Shown here piece after piece: positions 8,352 through 18,207 of a stretch of DNA of 37,696 bases. A program made the position numbers and the translations under genes. This stretch comes from Sphingobacteriaceae bacterium (lineage in GTDB: Bacteria; Bacteroidota; Bacteroidia; B-17B0; Aurantibacillaceae): NCBI GenBank assembly GCA_023251775.1, contig JAHEYC010000007.1, positions 30,331 through 68,026 on the forward strand, read 5' to 3'. The notes under the pieces were generated by a model that searched no databases, was not told the DNA's origin, and saw nothing but the letters and a program-made list of their open reading frames with translations. Position 1 is the stretch's first letter. Every line of letters begins with the position of its first letter.

Positions 8352-9209
8352 TTATTCTTTCTCTTCTTCAGTTTTCTCTTTCACCAAATAAACACCATCT
8401 TCCTTTAAAACCACTTTACGTTGGCGATATAAAACCCCAATTGACTTTTTAAACGTAGCCTTACTCATTTTAAAACGTTTTTCAATTTCTTCAGGGGAAC
8501 TTTTATCGGTGAGGTCTAAGAACCCTTCATGTCCGGTAAGATAGCCTAAAATAATATCGGTGGATGAAAGCACCTTTTTAAAACCAACAGGTTGCAAACT
8601 AATATCTACTAATTTGTCGGGACGAATTAGTTGCACATATCCCTTTAAGAAATCTCCGATCTTAATATCTTGGTAAACATCATTAGCATATATCAATCCT
8701 TTATAAGCATTATTAATAACGCAACTAAAACCTAGCGACGATTCATCGTAAACTAAAAGATCAACTTCCTGGCCTTGTTCTAAAGCAATAGTTTCCGTTT
8801 CAAAAAATTTATTGAGTTTACTTGTACCTACAATACGTTGACTTACTTCATCCAAATAAATAAAAACAACGTATTCAAAACCTTCGAACATCTTGTGGCG
8901 TTGTTCTTTAAATGGTACTAAAATATCTTTTTCTAATCCCCAATCTAAAAAAGCGCCGATCTTGCTTACGCTAACAGCTTTCAAAAAAGCAAATTCGCCA
9001 ACTTCGGCATATGGTTTTAGTGTTGTTGCAATGATACGATCTTCAGAATCCTTATAAATAAAAACATCAACACTTTCGCCAACATTCATTTCTCCCTTTA
9101 CATATTTTAGAGGTAAAAGTACTTCGCTATTTTCATTGTCGCCTAAATAAGCGCCAACACTGGTGTGGCGTAAAATGGTAAGTGTATTTGTTTTGCCAAT
9201 TTGAAGCAT
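8352..9209 (-). CDS. CvfB-like S1 RNA-binding protein
   Basis: This 285-residue protein fits the CvfB/YitL family: several S1-type OB folds followed by a winged helix. The start MLQIGKTNTLTILRHTSVGAYLG matches the family's first S1-like repeat. A second repeat around residues 70-130 contains VSKIGAFLDWGLEKDILVPF, a third contains LGFSCVINNAYKGLIYANDV, and the C-terminal winged helix has SPEEIEKRFKMSKATFKKSIG and RQRKVVL. It is cytoplasmic. Staphylococcal CvfB binds RNA and affects virulence gene expression; the role in Bacteroidota is not established. It is the last gene of the long minus-strand block, 46 bases after the sortase-like gene, and abuts the methyltransferase gene tail to tail. 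An acidic EKTEEEKE tail ends the protein. Confidence 0.85.
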   Translation of the reverse strand: MLQIGKTNTLTILRHTSVGAYLGDNENSEVLLPLKYVKGEMNVGESVDVFIYKDSEDRIIATTLKPYAEVGEFAFLKAVSVSKIGAFLDWGLEKDILVPFKEQRHKMFEGFEYVVFIYLDEVSQRIVGTSKLNKFFETETIALEQGQEVDLLVYDESSLGFSCVINNAYKGLIYANDVYQDIKIGDFLKGYVQLIRPDKLVDISLQPVGFKKVLSSTDIILGYLTGHEGFLDLTDKSSPEEIEKRFKMSKATFKKSIGVLYRQRKVVLKEDGVYLVKEKTEEEKE

Positions 9210-9255
9210 GGTAATTTAGGGCGAAGATACAGTTTAAATGGGAATAACAGGGGGG

Positions 9256-12200
9256 CTAACGCATAATGACCATCTTTCCGAAATCTTTCACAAAATATTT
9301 ATCGGCCTCGGTGCCGGCTTTTTCAACCGAATTATTATTTAAACGTGTAATTACTTTATATAAATAAACGCCGTTCCCTAATTTATCGCCAAATTCATCT
9401 TTACCATCCCAACTATAATCGGTTATGTTCCTTCCAATATGAACATTGCCCAATTCTTCTCGTGTAATTTCTTTTACAACTTTACCACTCACGGTCATTA
9501 TTTGAATTGTAAATACATCAGGCACTTCGCTTCCTGTAAGTGTAAAAACAAATTTTGTACTTGTACTGAATGGATTTGGATAATTAAGAACCGATGTTAC
9601 ACTTGGTTTATTCTTTATTTCAAATTGGATCTTGTATTCTGTTCCGCCCGACTTATTTGCCGTTCTGTCTTTACCCTGAACAGTTAACTCATAAATTCCA
9701 TCGTTTGATAGAGTAGGGTTGTAATTTATTTTACAGCTATTGTTTGGTAAACTAGCCGGTGTAAATAAAAGATCGTTAACAAAATAAACGCGCTTGCTAA
9801 CTGTTTGCCCTGGATATTTTAAATATACAGTGAAAGCAGCCGTATCATTTAGCGCCAAAAATTTATTCTCGTCTTTTAATGTCACCAATATAGTTGGCTT
9901 GGCCGAAACAAGATCTCCATTCAAGATCCTTATGCCATCAAATGTTACATCCAATAAAGGATTTGTAATGTCCTTATCCACTTTAAATGATAAACGGGCA
10001 AGGTTATTAAAATGTTCTTGTTCCTTTTGATATTTAGTATGAGTAGGAGGATTCACATCTATCCATAAAGCATTATTGCCAATGTATTGAATACTGCTTA
10101 ATGAAATTGTATCCATGATCACTTCGCCCGGAGCAAAATTATTACGTTTCATTTTTTGAGGTAGTGGATGTATCACTTTATTATTATCTTCTATCCAATA
10201 GGTGAAGACCAAACTATCCACAAAAGTTATTTTTCCAATATTTTCAATCGGTAATTTATATTTTACGATATCTCCTTCTTGTAAGGTATCATTAATTGCA
10301 GCAAAACCTTTTAAAGGATTTATAGCGCACTCGGGTGCTTGATCATACAACACTTGCCATTTTCGTAATTGAGGTGAGGTTCTATGAACATTATCTTTCA
10401 TTAACGCTACAAGTTGAATATAAGGATATGTAATAGCATCAGCATAATTGTACAATGCCAAAACATCCGAACTGTCTTTTACAAACGACACTAAAGTATC
10501 TTTTTGTCCGTTTGCTTTTATTCCCACCACTTTTAAAATAGTTGTATCGCCCGACGTTGCATCAAATGGTTTTAATTGCCAATGTAAACTTTTCCATTTA
10601 TAAGATGGACCAATAATTTCGGAGGCCACAAAGCCGCTGTTCCATTTTGTTTTAATACTATCTTTTAAACTGATAACATCCGATTTTTTTAATCCTCTAA
10701 CTTCGTGAGCTTGCCCGGCGGTCATTCCTTTTTTTCCAAAAATGATGATCGGGATCGTATCTTTTGTAGTTCTAATATTTACAGCGCCAAAACTTTCAAA
10801 CGCGGTGTATAAGGAATTGCTATACGATTCTACTTGTGCATACGTTGAATTTGCATTACCCATTGTATACGCTAATACATAATTATTTGGTGAAATGGCG
10901 TTAATGAATGCTTCCATTGTAGGTTGCCAGTTTGAGAACGCACAATAATTATTTTGTCCGAATGAATATACATATAACACCTGATCATCTACACATACAC
11001 AATTGCTGTAAGTTCCGGGACCCGCCAATGGATAATTTACGGACACCACAGATTGCGGTTCGCCACTTATAGAATCAAACACAGCGATATTCCATCCATT
11101 GGGCGCACAACCCCAATTAGAAAGCACAAGATTATTGAACGCATAACTAATGGAGACATCAGGAAAGAAAGGGTAGATCCCATTCTTTGCTTCAATGGAA
11201 TGTACATTATTATTAAAATCAAAACGTCGTAATGCTTTGTTATGTTTCACAAACTGAAACTTATCATTTTTGAATTGACTAAAGTGTGCCTGACTCCATC
11301 CGGTTTTAATTCCAATGGTTTGAAACGAACTTTCTCTCCAAACAAATTTATCGGCAGGAAGAGTAGAATCTTTTGAAACTCTCCAAAAATATACTGTGCT
11401 ATCGGCAAATGGTAACGAAACGGTCCAGTTAATAACACCGCCTGAACTAGTAATTAAAGTTTGCGTGATAGGTGAAGTAAATTTATCGCAAGTATCTAAT
11501 TGAAATTTATAACGCGAAGAAACTGCAAAAGGGTCGCTTGTACTTGCTCTTAAAGTAATTGTTGAAGTAAGCGGAACAATTGCGCATTTATATGGATATA
11601 CAGGATTGATATCTCCACCTTGAATAAAAAGATCAACTGTTCCAACTGTTGAATTGTTTACCTTGGTTAATTCGCTGGTTTCGTTGAACTGATCGAGACG
11701 AACTTTGAATTTATTCAATCCTATTCCTCTTGTGAAGTCAAGTGGAATAAAGAACTTTAAACTATCGTTGAAATAAGGTGCTTTAATGCGCTTTAAATAA
11801 ACAACTGAATCGTTGTTAGGAAAGAAGCGTTCGATCTTTACGAAAAAAGAATCTTTTCGAGCCATGCTTAAATTTTTGTGATAAATAAAAACACCAACCG
11901 AATCAACATACTTTTTAATATCAAACTTCACATCGTTGTTTTGAATTGAGTAATCGGGCTGCATTCCGGTATAAATTTTTATAGAAGGATCACCATGCAG
12001 GGTCATATCCAAACCGGTATACCTTATGGTCTTATCTGAATTTAATGAAGAATTCATAGAAGCGTACTTAATTGAGTGGCCAATACCTTTACCATATTGC
12101 AAATTCGCCAAAGCTTTATAAAAGAAATTAGTATAAAAATTCAAGGAGTTTATATAACCTGTTGATGTTGCCGATAAAAATCCGATCGAACCGGCCTGAT

Positions 12201-14271
12201 TCGCAAAAACAAAACGTTCGCTTATAGATAAGCCATTTGGAATATGAATATCTCCCGAATAACACGAATTGGCGACAACAAATGAGTACTTCCCGGCATT
12301 ATTGTAATTTTCGGGATCATCAATGGCTTGATCAAATCCATCGGAAGAACCGTGACCAAAAAAAGTGATCAGAGCTGCTCCATTACTTATAGCCTTTTTA
12401 ATGCTATCACTAATAATTGTTTGAATGGGTGCGGTTGTGTTCTTTTTGTAAGTATAAACGCTTGCGCCAAACAATGTATCTTCAATAATTTGTTTATAGC
12501 CATCCATAAATGTGGTGAGCATATTGGTTAAAGGAGGAGTGTCGCCACCAATGAAATGCAACACAGTTTTTTTCCATTCGGCCAATCCCGATGTTTCGTG
12601 TTGCTGAACTTTTGTAAGGTAATTTATAACGTCCGAATTTGTTACGGCAGCCAAACGACCAACAGGTATTTCTGGATAAGCTCCCAAAGAATTTGTTATA
12701 CCCGCAGTAAGTAAATTATCGCTGCTTGGTATTCCCATTGTTGGTAATTGATTATAAGGTTGAGAGGATGCAAAAAGATTATCGCAATCAACACCTTTTC
12801 CGATCAGGAATAAATAGGGTGGAGGAGTTGGCAAGCTGTCGTGAAGGAACCGCATGAAATTTCGGATCGATTGAGGATGACGATTAACACCATAACCAAA
12901 TTGTTCGTACAATTCCAAAATACTTGCAGTTATCACAGTATTACTTCCTCCGGTCAACGACTGACGGTATGTTTTATAAGTTTGTACTGAACTCGCCAAA
13001 CGAGGATCATAAATAATAACAAAAGCATTGGCGGCATTGGTACTTTTAAAATTGGTGAATGGAAGTCCTTGATTTGCGTTTACTAAAGTTGTTACAGTAA
13101 TTATTGCCGACTCAGCACATGTGATCACTTTTTTTTGCGAACCGGAATTTGGAACAACTAAACGTGCGTTACCTCCTAAAATATAAACTGGAATTCTTTT
13201 TCCGCTTGTGATATCATAAGCCACAATAGTGTTTGTTGTACCGCCATTTGGATTCGCTAAAATAAAGCTTTGCTTACTTGGCCCCGGCATATCATCAATA
13301 AAAAGCGTGTTCATTAAATTATTAGACAAGGAAGTGGTCTTAGGATATTTAAAATTGATATAATGCAGAGAAGATGAATTATTGAAAGACGAAAAGGATG
13401 GATTTGCAACAGATGTGAGAATAAAATTAGTTGTATTACCAATATCAGTATTGTTTAAGGTATATGTCATTCTTACCGGTTGATAACCATAAAACAAAGA
13501 ATCATTTAATGTAACGGGACTCGCGAGGTTGTTTATATAATCAAACTTAACTTCATGATCGATGGACGAAGAAGCATTTGAAGATGCTCCCGAATAATTA
13601 ACCTGCAAATAACACGTAAGCGGAGTTGCTGTATAAGGTAAAATATTTGCGAACGTACTTGTGAGCGCTGCTCCTTTAGCGAAGGATATTCCCGGACCTT
13701 CAGCCTGTGTATATCTTGGATCGGAATAAACATTTTGCACGTCCTTTACAGAGTTGTACCCGAATTGATACGCGTGAACTAATTCCGAATAATAATGATC
13801 TCCCAAGGGATAATTCGCAATGGTGCTATCTGTTTCTTCTTGAAAACGTAAATTACTTGTAGAATTATTTACCGTGAGGTATGCGAAAATAGTATCGTTG
13901 AAAATTGGAACATAAGGGTTAGGCACATAATTTACGCCCGCATAAAGCAACGAATCGTAATCGCGACGTAAATGTGATGCGTAAAATTCAACGTAATCGT
14001 TTATATTTATTTTATTATCGCTTTCTCCAAGAATATAAAGTGGATGTTCTTTTCCCTTAACGAATAATTGTAAATTCTTAGGATTAAGCGTTAGTAAATT
14101 GAATTTTGTGGAAAGGGTTGTAGAATCTATTCGGTAAATGCCTTCTTTGGTAATAGGAAATTTAAAATATTGTTGCGAGAACTTTATCCAAGCATTACCG
14201 TAATTTTGAGCAGCCAAGAAGTTTGTAAAAAGTGCCAGCACAAGCAATATGTACAAGGCCTTACATTTCAT
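9256..14271 (-). CDS. PorU2-like T9SS sortase (C25 family cysteine peptidase)
   Basis: This is a very large (1671-residue) secreted C25/gingipain-fold protein, best read as the second sortase type, PorU2, of the type IX secretion system. A signal peptide (about 1-21, ending LAAQ) precedes a long beta-rich N-terminal region. The caspase-like catalytic domain contains ITFFGHGSSDGFD with His640 and VVANSCYSGDI with Cys670, the His/Cys dyad of gingipains and PorU. Downstream are more beta domains and a C-terminal FlgD-like segment (NYPNPFSTSTKFVF, then YSWDGKDEFGDKLGNGVYLYK). Classical PorU is shorter, about 1100-1300 residues. The start codon overlaps the stop of the PorV2-like gene by one base (TAATG), a typical translational coupling. 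It would cleave sorting domains from cargo at the outer membrane. An alternative is a surface C25 protease, which the PorV-like partner argues against. Confidence 0.85.
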   Translation of the reverse strand: MKCKALYILLVLALFTNFLAAQNYGNAWIKFSQQYFKFPITKEGIYRIDSTTLSTKFNLLTLNPKNLQLFVKGKEHPLYILGESDNKININDYVEFYASHLRRDYDSLLYAGVNYVPNPYVPIFNDTIFAYLTVNNSTSNLRFQEETDSTIANYPLGDHYYSELVHAYQFGYNSVKDVQNVYSDPRYTQAEGPGISFAKGAALTSTFANILPYTATPLTCYLQVNYSGASSNASSSIDHEVKFDYINNLASPVTLNDSLFYGYQPVRMTYTLNNTDIGNTTNFILTSVANPSFSSFNNSSSLHYINFKYPKTTSLSNNLMNTLFIDDMPGPSKQSFILANPNGGTTNTIVAYDITSGKRIPVYILGGNARLVVPNSGSQKKVITCAESAIITVTTLVNANQGLPFTNFKSTNAANAFVIIYDPRLASSVQTYKTYRQSLTGGSNTVITASILELYEQFGYGVNRHPQSIRNFMRFLHDSLPTPPPYLFLIGKGVDCDNLFASSQPYNQLPTMGIPSSDNLLTAGITNSLGAYPEIPVGRLAAVTNSDVINYLTKVQQHETSGLAEWKKTVLHFIGGDTPPLTNMLTTFMDGYKQIIEDTLFGASVYTYKKNTTAPIQTIISDSIKKAISNGAALITFFGHGSSDGFDQAIDDPENYNNAGKYSFVVANSCYSGDIHIPNGLSISERFVFANQAGSIGFLSATSTGYINSLNFYTNFFYKALANLQYGKGIGHSIKYASMNSSLNSDKTIRYTGLDMTLHGDPSIKIYTGMQPDYSIQNNDVKFDIKKYVDSVGVFIYHKNLSMARKDSFFVKIERFFPNNDSVVYLKRIKAPYFNDSLKFFIPLDFTRGIGLNKFKVRLDQFNETSELTKVNNSTVGTVDLFIQGGDINPVYPYKCAIVPLTSTITLRASTSDPFAVSSRYKFQLDTCDKFTSPITQTLITSSGGVINWTVSLPFADSTVYFWRVSKDSTLPADKFVWRESSFQTIGIKTGWSQAHFSQFKNDKFQFVKHNKALRRFDFNNNVHSIEAKNGIYPFFPDVSISYAFNNLVLSNWGCAPNGWNIAVFDSISGEPQSVVSVNYPLAGPGTYSNCVCVDDQVLYVYSFGQNNYCAFSNWQPTMEAFINAISPNNYVLAYTMGNANSTYAQVESYSNSLYTAFESFGAVNIRTTKDTIPIIIFGKKGMTAGQAHEVRGLKKSDVISLKDSIKTKWNSGFVASEIIGPSYKWKSLHWQLKPFDATSGDTTILKVVGIKANGQKDTLVSFVKDSSDVLALYNYADAITYPYIQLVALMKDNVHRTSPQLRKWQVLYDQAPECAINPLKGFAAINDTLQEGDIVKYKLPIENIGKITFVDSLVFTYWIEDNNKVIHPLPQKMKRNNFAPGEVIMDTISLSSIQYIGNNALWIDVNPPTHTKYQKEQEHFNNLARLSFKVDKDITNPLLDVTFDGIRILNGDLVSAKPTILVTLKDENKFLALNDTAAFTVYLKYPGQTVSKRVYFVNDLLFTPASLPNNSCKINYNPTLSNDGIYELTVQGKDRTANKSGGTEYKIQFEIKNKPSVTSVLNYPNPFSTSTKFVFTLTGSEVPDVFTIQIMTVSGKVVKEITREELGNVHIGRNITDYSWDGKDEFGDKLGNGVYLYKVITRLNNNSVEKAGTEADKYFVKDFGKMVIMR

Positions 14272-15353
14272 TATTTATTTTGCTTTTTATTGAAATCTAT
14301 CTTTAACGAAAAGATATTAGAGTAAAGGGCCAACGAACGATCACCGATATCAGTCAAAGCATAATCTAAAGTGAATATGCGATACTTTATGCCAACACCA
14401 AAATTAGGCTGAAAGCTTGTGATCTGTTTTGTTCCCAAAGCATCATATTCCTTTTGAATATTTCCAATACCCCCTCTGAGAAAAACAAAACCTTTATAAC
14501 CAACTTCTACACCAAAAGCAGGTTCTAAACTCCAATGATCGCTTTTAATAACGGTGTTTCTCAAACCGTCGAATGTATTTATCAAATTCAATTCGCCCGA
14601 TGTAGAGATGCGATCTTTCCAAAATAAAAATGTTTTTGAAGCACCTAGAATTATCTTTGGCATGGTAACTTCGAGCGAATTACTCGGGATCTGATTACCT
14701 GTTTGCGCAAACACGGCTTTTTGATCGTCGGTTAAATTATAACTCCATGCATTAAATGTCCCTGTAATATCTCTACCTAAAGCACCAAACTGCCAGCCTT
14801 TGTAATTGTAACGCGCGCCTGCATCCAAACCAAATCCCCATGCACCACCAAATTCTCCTAAGCGGCGACGGATAATTTTGAAATTACCGCCAACTTCAAC
14901 ACCTTTTAATTTTGGAATATTACGGGCATAGCTTAATAAACAGGCAAAGTCAACAGCATTAAATGTTTTAACGCGACTATAATCTACATTTCCATTTGCA
15001 TCAACTAGATCAAGCGTATTCGGAATATTATCAACGCCAAAACGTAAAATAGTAATACCTGCCACGCTATTGCTATCAATTCGTTTTGTAGCAGCCATAA
15101 AATCATATTTGGCTATGCCTGCAAAATATTCGGCATGCATTAACGCTACTTCAAGGTCTGATTTTTGTTTAAGAAGCCCTGCCGGATTCCAATACCCCGA
15201 ATATGCGCCGGTTGTAGAAGCAACCCCTGTATTTCCCATTCCTAAGGCACGCGCGCCAACCCCAATATTTAAAAATTCGTTACTGTACTTTACAATTTGG
15301 GCCTTTAGTACAAGGTTTAGGGCTATCAGAGCTGTTAAAACGTAAAACTTCAT
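14271..15353 (-). CDS. PorV/PorQ family outer membrane protein (PorV2-like)
   Basis: This 360-residue outer-membrane barrel belongs to the PorV/PorQ family. A signal peptide (about 1-19, ending LKAQ) precedes the family signature EFLNIGVGARALGMGNTGVA and the NPAGLL segment near residue 57. The remaining sequence is strand-like with many aromatic residues and ends in a basic tail. In Porphyromonas gingivalis PorV forms a complex with the sortase PorU, carries cargo from the translocon to it, and is itself an outer-membrane barrel. Here the next gene is a PorU-like sortase overlapping by one base, so this pair most likely forms the same kind of attachment complex. The pairing with the long sortase form suggests PorV2 and not the canonical PorV, whose sortase would be shorter. 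Confidence 0.86.
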   Translation of the reverse strand: MKFYVLTALIALNLVLKAQIVKYSNEFLNIGVGARALGMGNTGVASTTGAYSGYWNPAGLLKQKSDLEVALMHAEYFAGIAKYDFMAATKRIDSNSVAGITILRFGVDNIPNTLDLVDANGNVDYSRVKTFNAVDFACLLSYARNIPKLKGVEVGGNFKIIRRRLGEFGGAWGFGLDAGARYNYKGWQFGALGRDITGTFNAWSYNLTDDQKAVFAQTGNQIPSNSLEVTMPKIILGASKTFLFWKDRISTSGELNLINTFDGLRNTVIKSDHWSLEPAFGVEVGYKGFVFLRGGIGNIQKEYDALGTKQITSFQPNFGVGIKYRIFTLDYALTDIGDRSLALYSNIFSLKIDFNKKQNK

Positions 15354-15388
15354 CTATTTATAAAATTAAGTTATTTCTTGTCAAATAT

Positions 15389-16330
15389 CTAAGGATTTAA
15401 CGCCTTTTTTTGACAATTATTGCTGTATAAATAGGCTAGTTTTGAAGTAAATAACCGGGCGCCATTGCGGTTCATATGAAAATGGTCAACAAACAGTTCT
15501 CTTTGGTTACAATAGGGGGTAGAGCTCAAATTCCAGTGTTGCAGGCCATTTATCCAAGCATATGCATCCACTACTGTAACAATTTGTTGTTTATTTGTAA
15601 GATCTATCTTTCCGCCTGCGAACATTGGAGAAGTAACGAGGATAAGTTTGATGTTTTTTTGTTTGCAAAACGCAATGACCTCTCCAAAATATTTTCCATT
15701 CATAGCAGTAAAACCACCATTGTATTGGTTTGAGTGCTGCAAACACATCATTCGTTCATTATTCATAATATGTCCTTTGTAAATTTCCTCGTCGGATGAG
15801 AATTTAATATTTAAAGCGCTCCGCAGACCCGTACTTATATTTTTATAACCTGTATATGGCCACGAATAATAAGCGTTGTAATAAAAATACTTCATGCGCG
15901 GATCTATCTTATTGAATTCTTCCCGTAAAGTTTCGTTCTTTAAAAGAGGAAAATAATTATTGAATTCCATAATATCACCATTTACGTTCACATTATGAAG
16001 ATCAGTTTCGAGAAAGATATATTTTGGTAATGAACTATTCTGCAGATATGCTTTTAATACCGCAAGAGAAACGCGTGGAGTTGCGCCGCTCAAACTTAAA
16101 TTAAAGGAATTACTTCCGGTCAACGAATCAAACAAAGCTGTATTGTAATGCATGGCAGCTCGTGAAGAACCAAGGAAAATTACATCAAAATTATTTTTTT
16201 CGAGGAAAGCCGTTCGGTATTTTGCATAATATCCATTTTTTTGAGACAGGAGATTTTGCCAATGACAATAACGTAAGCCATATAATGCCAATGTAACAAT
16301 ACTAAAATATATAAGCGCTTTTTTTATCAA
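15389..16330 (-). CDS. SGNH/DltD-AlgJ-like protein paired with MBOAT
   Basis: This 313-residue protein has one N-terminal membrane anchor (about residues 4-20) and an extracytoplasmic SGNH-hydrolase-like domain. Block I is FLGSSRAAMHYN with GSSR at residues 54-57, and block V is VDHFHMN with Asp282 and His285, so the likely Ser/Asp/His triad is intact. Proteins of this shape (DltD, AlgJ/AlgX, PatB types) work with a membrane-bound MBOAT acyltransferase and move acyl groups onto surface polymers. The gene starts with TTG in a TTGA overlap with the upstream MBOAT stop. No in-frame ATG lies just upstream, so this start is well supported. The acceptor polymer cannot be told from sequence. Confidence 0.8.
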   Translation of the reverse strand: MIKKALIYFSIVTLALYGLRYCHWQNLLSQKNGYYAKYRTAFLEKNNFDVIFLGSSRAAMHYNTALFDSLTGSNSFNLSLSGATPRVSLAVLKAYLQNSSLPKYIFLETDLHNVNVNGDIMEFNNYFPLLKNETLREEFNKIDPRMKYFYYNAYYSWPYTGYKNISTGLRSALNIKFSSDEEIYKGHIMNNERMMCLQHSNQYNGGFTAMNGKYFGEVIAFCKQKNIKLILVTSPMFAGGKIDLTNKQQIVTVVDAYAWINGLQHWNLSSTPYCNQRELFVDHFHMNRNGARLFTSKLAYLYSNNCQKKALNP

Positions 16331-17730
16331 AATTGAAAATAAATAAATGTATTTGCGTTAAAATCTCCGAACATAAAAATGATGATCACTAATGCCATGT
16401 AAAAGATCGGTTTAAAATTTTTGTAGAGTTGGGGATGGCGATTCACAAAAGCATGCTCTTCATTTATTTCTTTTACAAATAAAAACACAACGAGAAGGAA
16501 AAGCATAATTAGCTGGGAAAGATCGTTGAAACAATATAAATTGAATTCAAATAGCTCGCTACTAAAAATATGTCGGTAAATATAACTTAGATCAGCTACG
16601 TTGTTTGCACGAAATGCAATAAGAGAAATAGTGTGGAAAGTTAAAAGATAGATCCAGCCAATTAACCCGGGTGCTTTAAAGGAAGGAAATTTTTTCTTCA
16701 CAAGAATTTCGATCAGATACATGATTCCATGCATAGCTCCCCAAACAACAAATGTAAAGTTAGCCCCATGCCATAAACCGCTAATTAAGAATACCAAGAA
16801 AATATTCAATAACCATCGTTTATAAGAAACTCTATTTCCGCCCAAACCGATGTATAAATAATCTCTGAACCAAGTGGTGATACTAATATGATTTCGTTGC
16901 CAAAACTCATGTAATGAAGAAGAGAGTAGGGGTCTTCGCCAATTCAAACTTAAGTTGATATTGAACAGTTTAGCGATTCCGGTTGCAATATCACTATAAC
17001 CACTTAGATCACAGTAAACTTGGATCACAAACATGGCGCCTGCTAACAAAAATTCAAACCCGTTATAGTATTGAGGGTGATCAAAAATCTTGGTCACTAC
17101 TTCACTTAAATTATCGGCGATGACCATTTTTTTGAAATACCCCCAAATAACAAGCGTTGCAAACGAACCCCAATCTATTTGCTTGAAATACGAAATGGCC
17201 TTTAATTGGGGCATTAAAGTATTGTAGCGCACTACCGGACCGGCCACCATATGAGGAAAAAATGAAACGTATAATAGAAATTCGTAAAGCGTATCATCGG
17301 GTTTATATTTTCCGCGATACACATCAATGGTATAACTTAAGGACTGAAGCGTATAGAAAGATAATCCTGCAGGGATGATCAGATTTTCCATTAATGAATA
17401 ATGTTCTCCGCCAATAGAATTGGCAACTTCAACTCCTGTATTAAATAAGAACGCAGAATATTTAAAAGCCAACAAAACACCAATATTACTGAGCACACTG
17501 AGATACAAATACATTTTTTTCTTGTCAGGGACATTTTGAATTTGTTTGGCGCACCAAAAGTCAAAAGCCGATGTCCCAATAAGTAGCAGAAGAAACCAAG
17601 GATTATAAGTAAAATAAAAATAATAGGATGCAATAAGTAAAAAGTAATTTCTGAATCGTTGAGGAATAACCCAATATCCTATAAAAACTATCGGTAAAAA
17701 AACAGTAAATATGAGTGAATTAAATAACAA
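16327..17730 (-). CDS. MBOAT family O-acyltransferase (AlgI/DltB-like)
   Basis: This 467-residue multi-spanning membrane protein is an MBOAT acyltransferase of the AlgI/DltB/PatA group. About ten hydrophobic segments are visible from residue 8 onward. The diagnostic region is complete: LSLNWRRPLLSSSLHEFWQR near 258-277, then HISITTWFRDYLYIGLGGNR, then GLWHGANFTFVVWGAMHG, holding the conserved His321 and His334. The enzyme would take an acyl group, usually acetyl, from the cytoplasmic side and pass it across the membrane for O-acylation of a polysaccharide. The SGNH-like gene follows with a 4-base overlap, and an ArfB-like gene ends 3 bases upstream. The enzyme class is secure; substrate unknown. 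Confidence 0.92.
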   Translation of the reverse strand: MLFNSLIFTVFLPIVFIGYWVIPQRFRNYFLLIASYYFYFTYNPWFLLLLIGTSAFDFWCAKQIQNVPDKKKMYLYLSVLSNIGVLLAFKYSAFLFNTGVEVANSIGGEHYSLMENLIIPAGLSFYTLQSLSYTIDVYRGKYKPDDTLYEFLLYVSFFPHMVAGPVVRYNTLMPQLKAISYFKQIDWGSFATLVIWGYFKKMVIADNLSEVVTKIFDHPQYYNGFEFLLAGAMFVIQVYCDLSGYSDIATGIAKLFNINLSLNWRRPLLSSSLHEFWQRNHISITTWFRDYLYIGLGGNRVSYKRWLLNIFLVFLISGLWHGANFTFVVWGAMHGIMYLIEILVKKKFPSFKAPGLIGWIYLLTFHTISLIAFRANNVADLSYIYRHIFSSELFEFNLYCFNDLSQLIMLFLLVVFLFVKEINEEHAFVNRHPQLYKNFKPIFYMALVIIIFMFGDFNANTFIYFQF

Positions 17731-17733
17731 GCT

Positions 17734-18144
17734 TTAGAATAGTTTTTTTCGTAATTGTTTTTTCTCACTTGCTTTCTTTTTGCTCTCCAAACGTTTTCTT
17801 TTGGCAGTCTTCGAAACTTTTGTAGGTTTACGAGGTTTTGGTTTTACAAATAAACTCTTAAGATGCGTTCTAAATTTCTCCATAGCATCCTTTTTGTTTT
17901 GCAATTGAGTTTTATGTTTTTCACACCAAACCTTTAAAATAAATTCTTTTGAAACATATTTACTTTTAGAACAAATGATCTGTTTTTCTTCTTCAGTTAA
18001 CATGGTTGAATTCATCACATCAAACTCAACACCAACCTTGGTTTCCACTTTATTAACGTTTTGCCCACCCTTACCACCGCTCAAAGCAGTATTGAAAGAT
18101 AATTCATATCTAATGATATCATTTATGCGTTGTTCTGTTAACAT
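17734..18144 (-). CDS. arfB: ArfB-like peptide chain release factor
   Basis: This 136-residue protein is a codon-independent peptidyl-tRNA hydrolase of the ArfB/YaeJ type, which rescues ribosomes stalled on truncated messages. The GGQ motif is at residues 26-28 in SGGKGGQNVNKVETKV, followed by the compact catalytic fold. The C-terminal tail is long and strongly basic (from about residue 95, with KPKPRKPTK and RKKLF), which is the part that enters the empty mRNA channel in known ArfB. There is no codon-recognition domain, so it is not RF1 or RF2. A reading from 18174 adds ten residues, but starting at MLTEQR (18144) matches the family. It heads the minus-strand block and is divergent from the amidase gene, with 63 bases between the starts. 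Confidence 0.88.
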   Translation of the reverse strand: MLTEQRINDIIRYELSFNTALSGGKGGQNVNKVETKVGVEFDVMNSTMLTEEEKQIICSKSKYVSKEFILKVWCEKHKTQLQNKKDAMEKFRTHLKSLFVKPKPRKPTKVSKTAKRKRLESKKKASEKKQLRKKLF

Positions 18145-18207
18145 TGCGCTATTAATAATCCTTTGAATATACAAAATTTATGGTCTGCTTTTTTTATAGA
18201 TTTAAAC

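Noticed and set aside
9256-14271. Reading the large C25-fold protein as a gingipain-type secreted protease
   Set aside because: The one-base overlap with a PorV-family barrel gene and the length and architecture favour a PorU2-type sortase; a surface protease remains possible but less likely.
17391-17633. 80-codon frame inside the MBOAT gene
   Set aside because: It is in another frame of a hydrophobic, AT-rich membrane gene and shows only the expected hydrophobic shadow.
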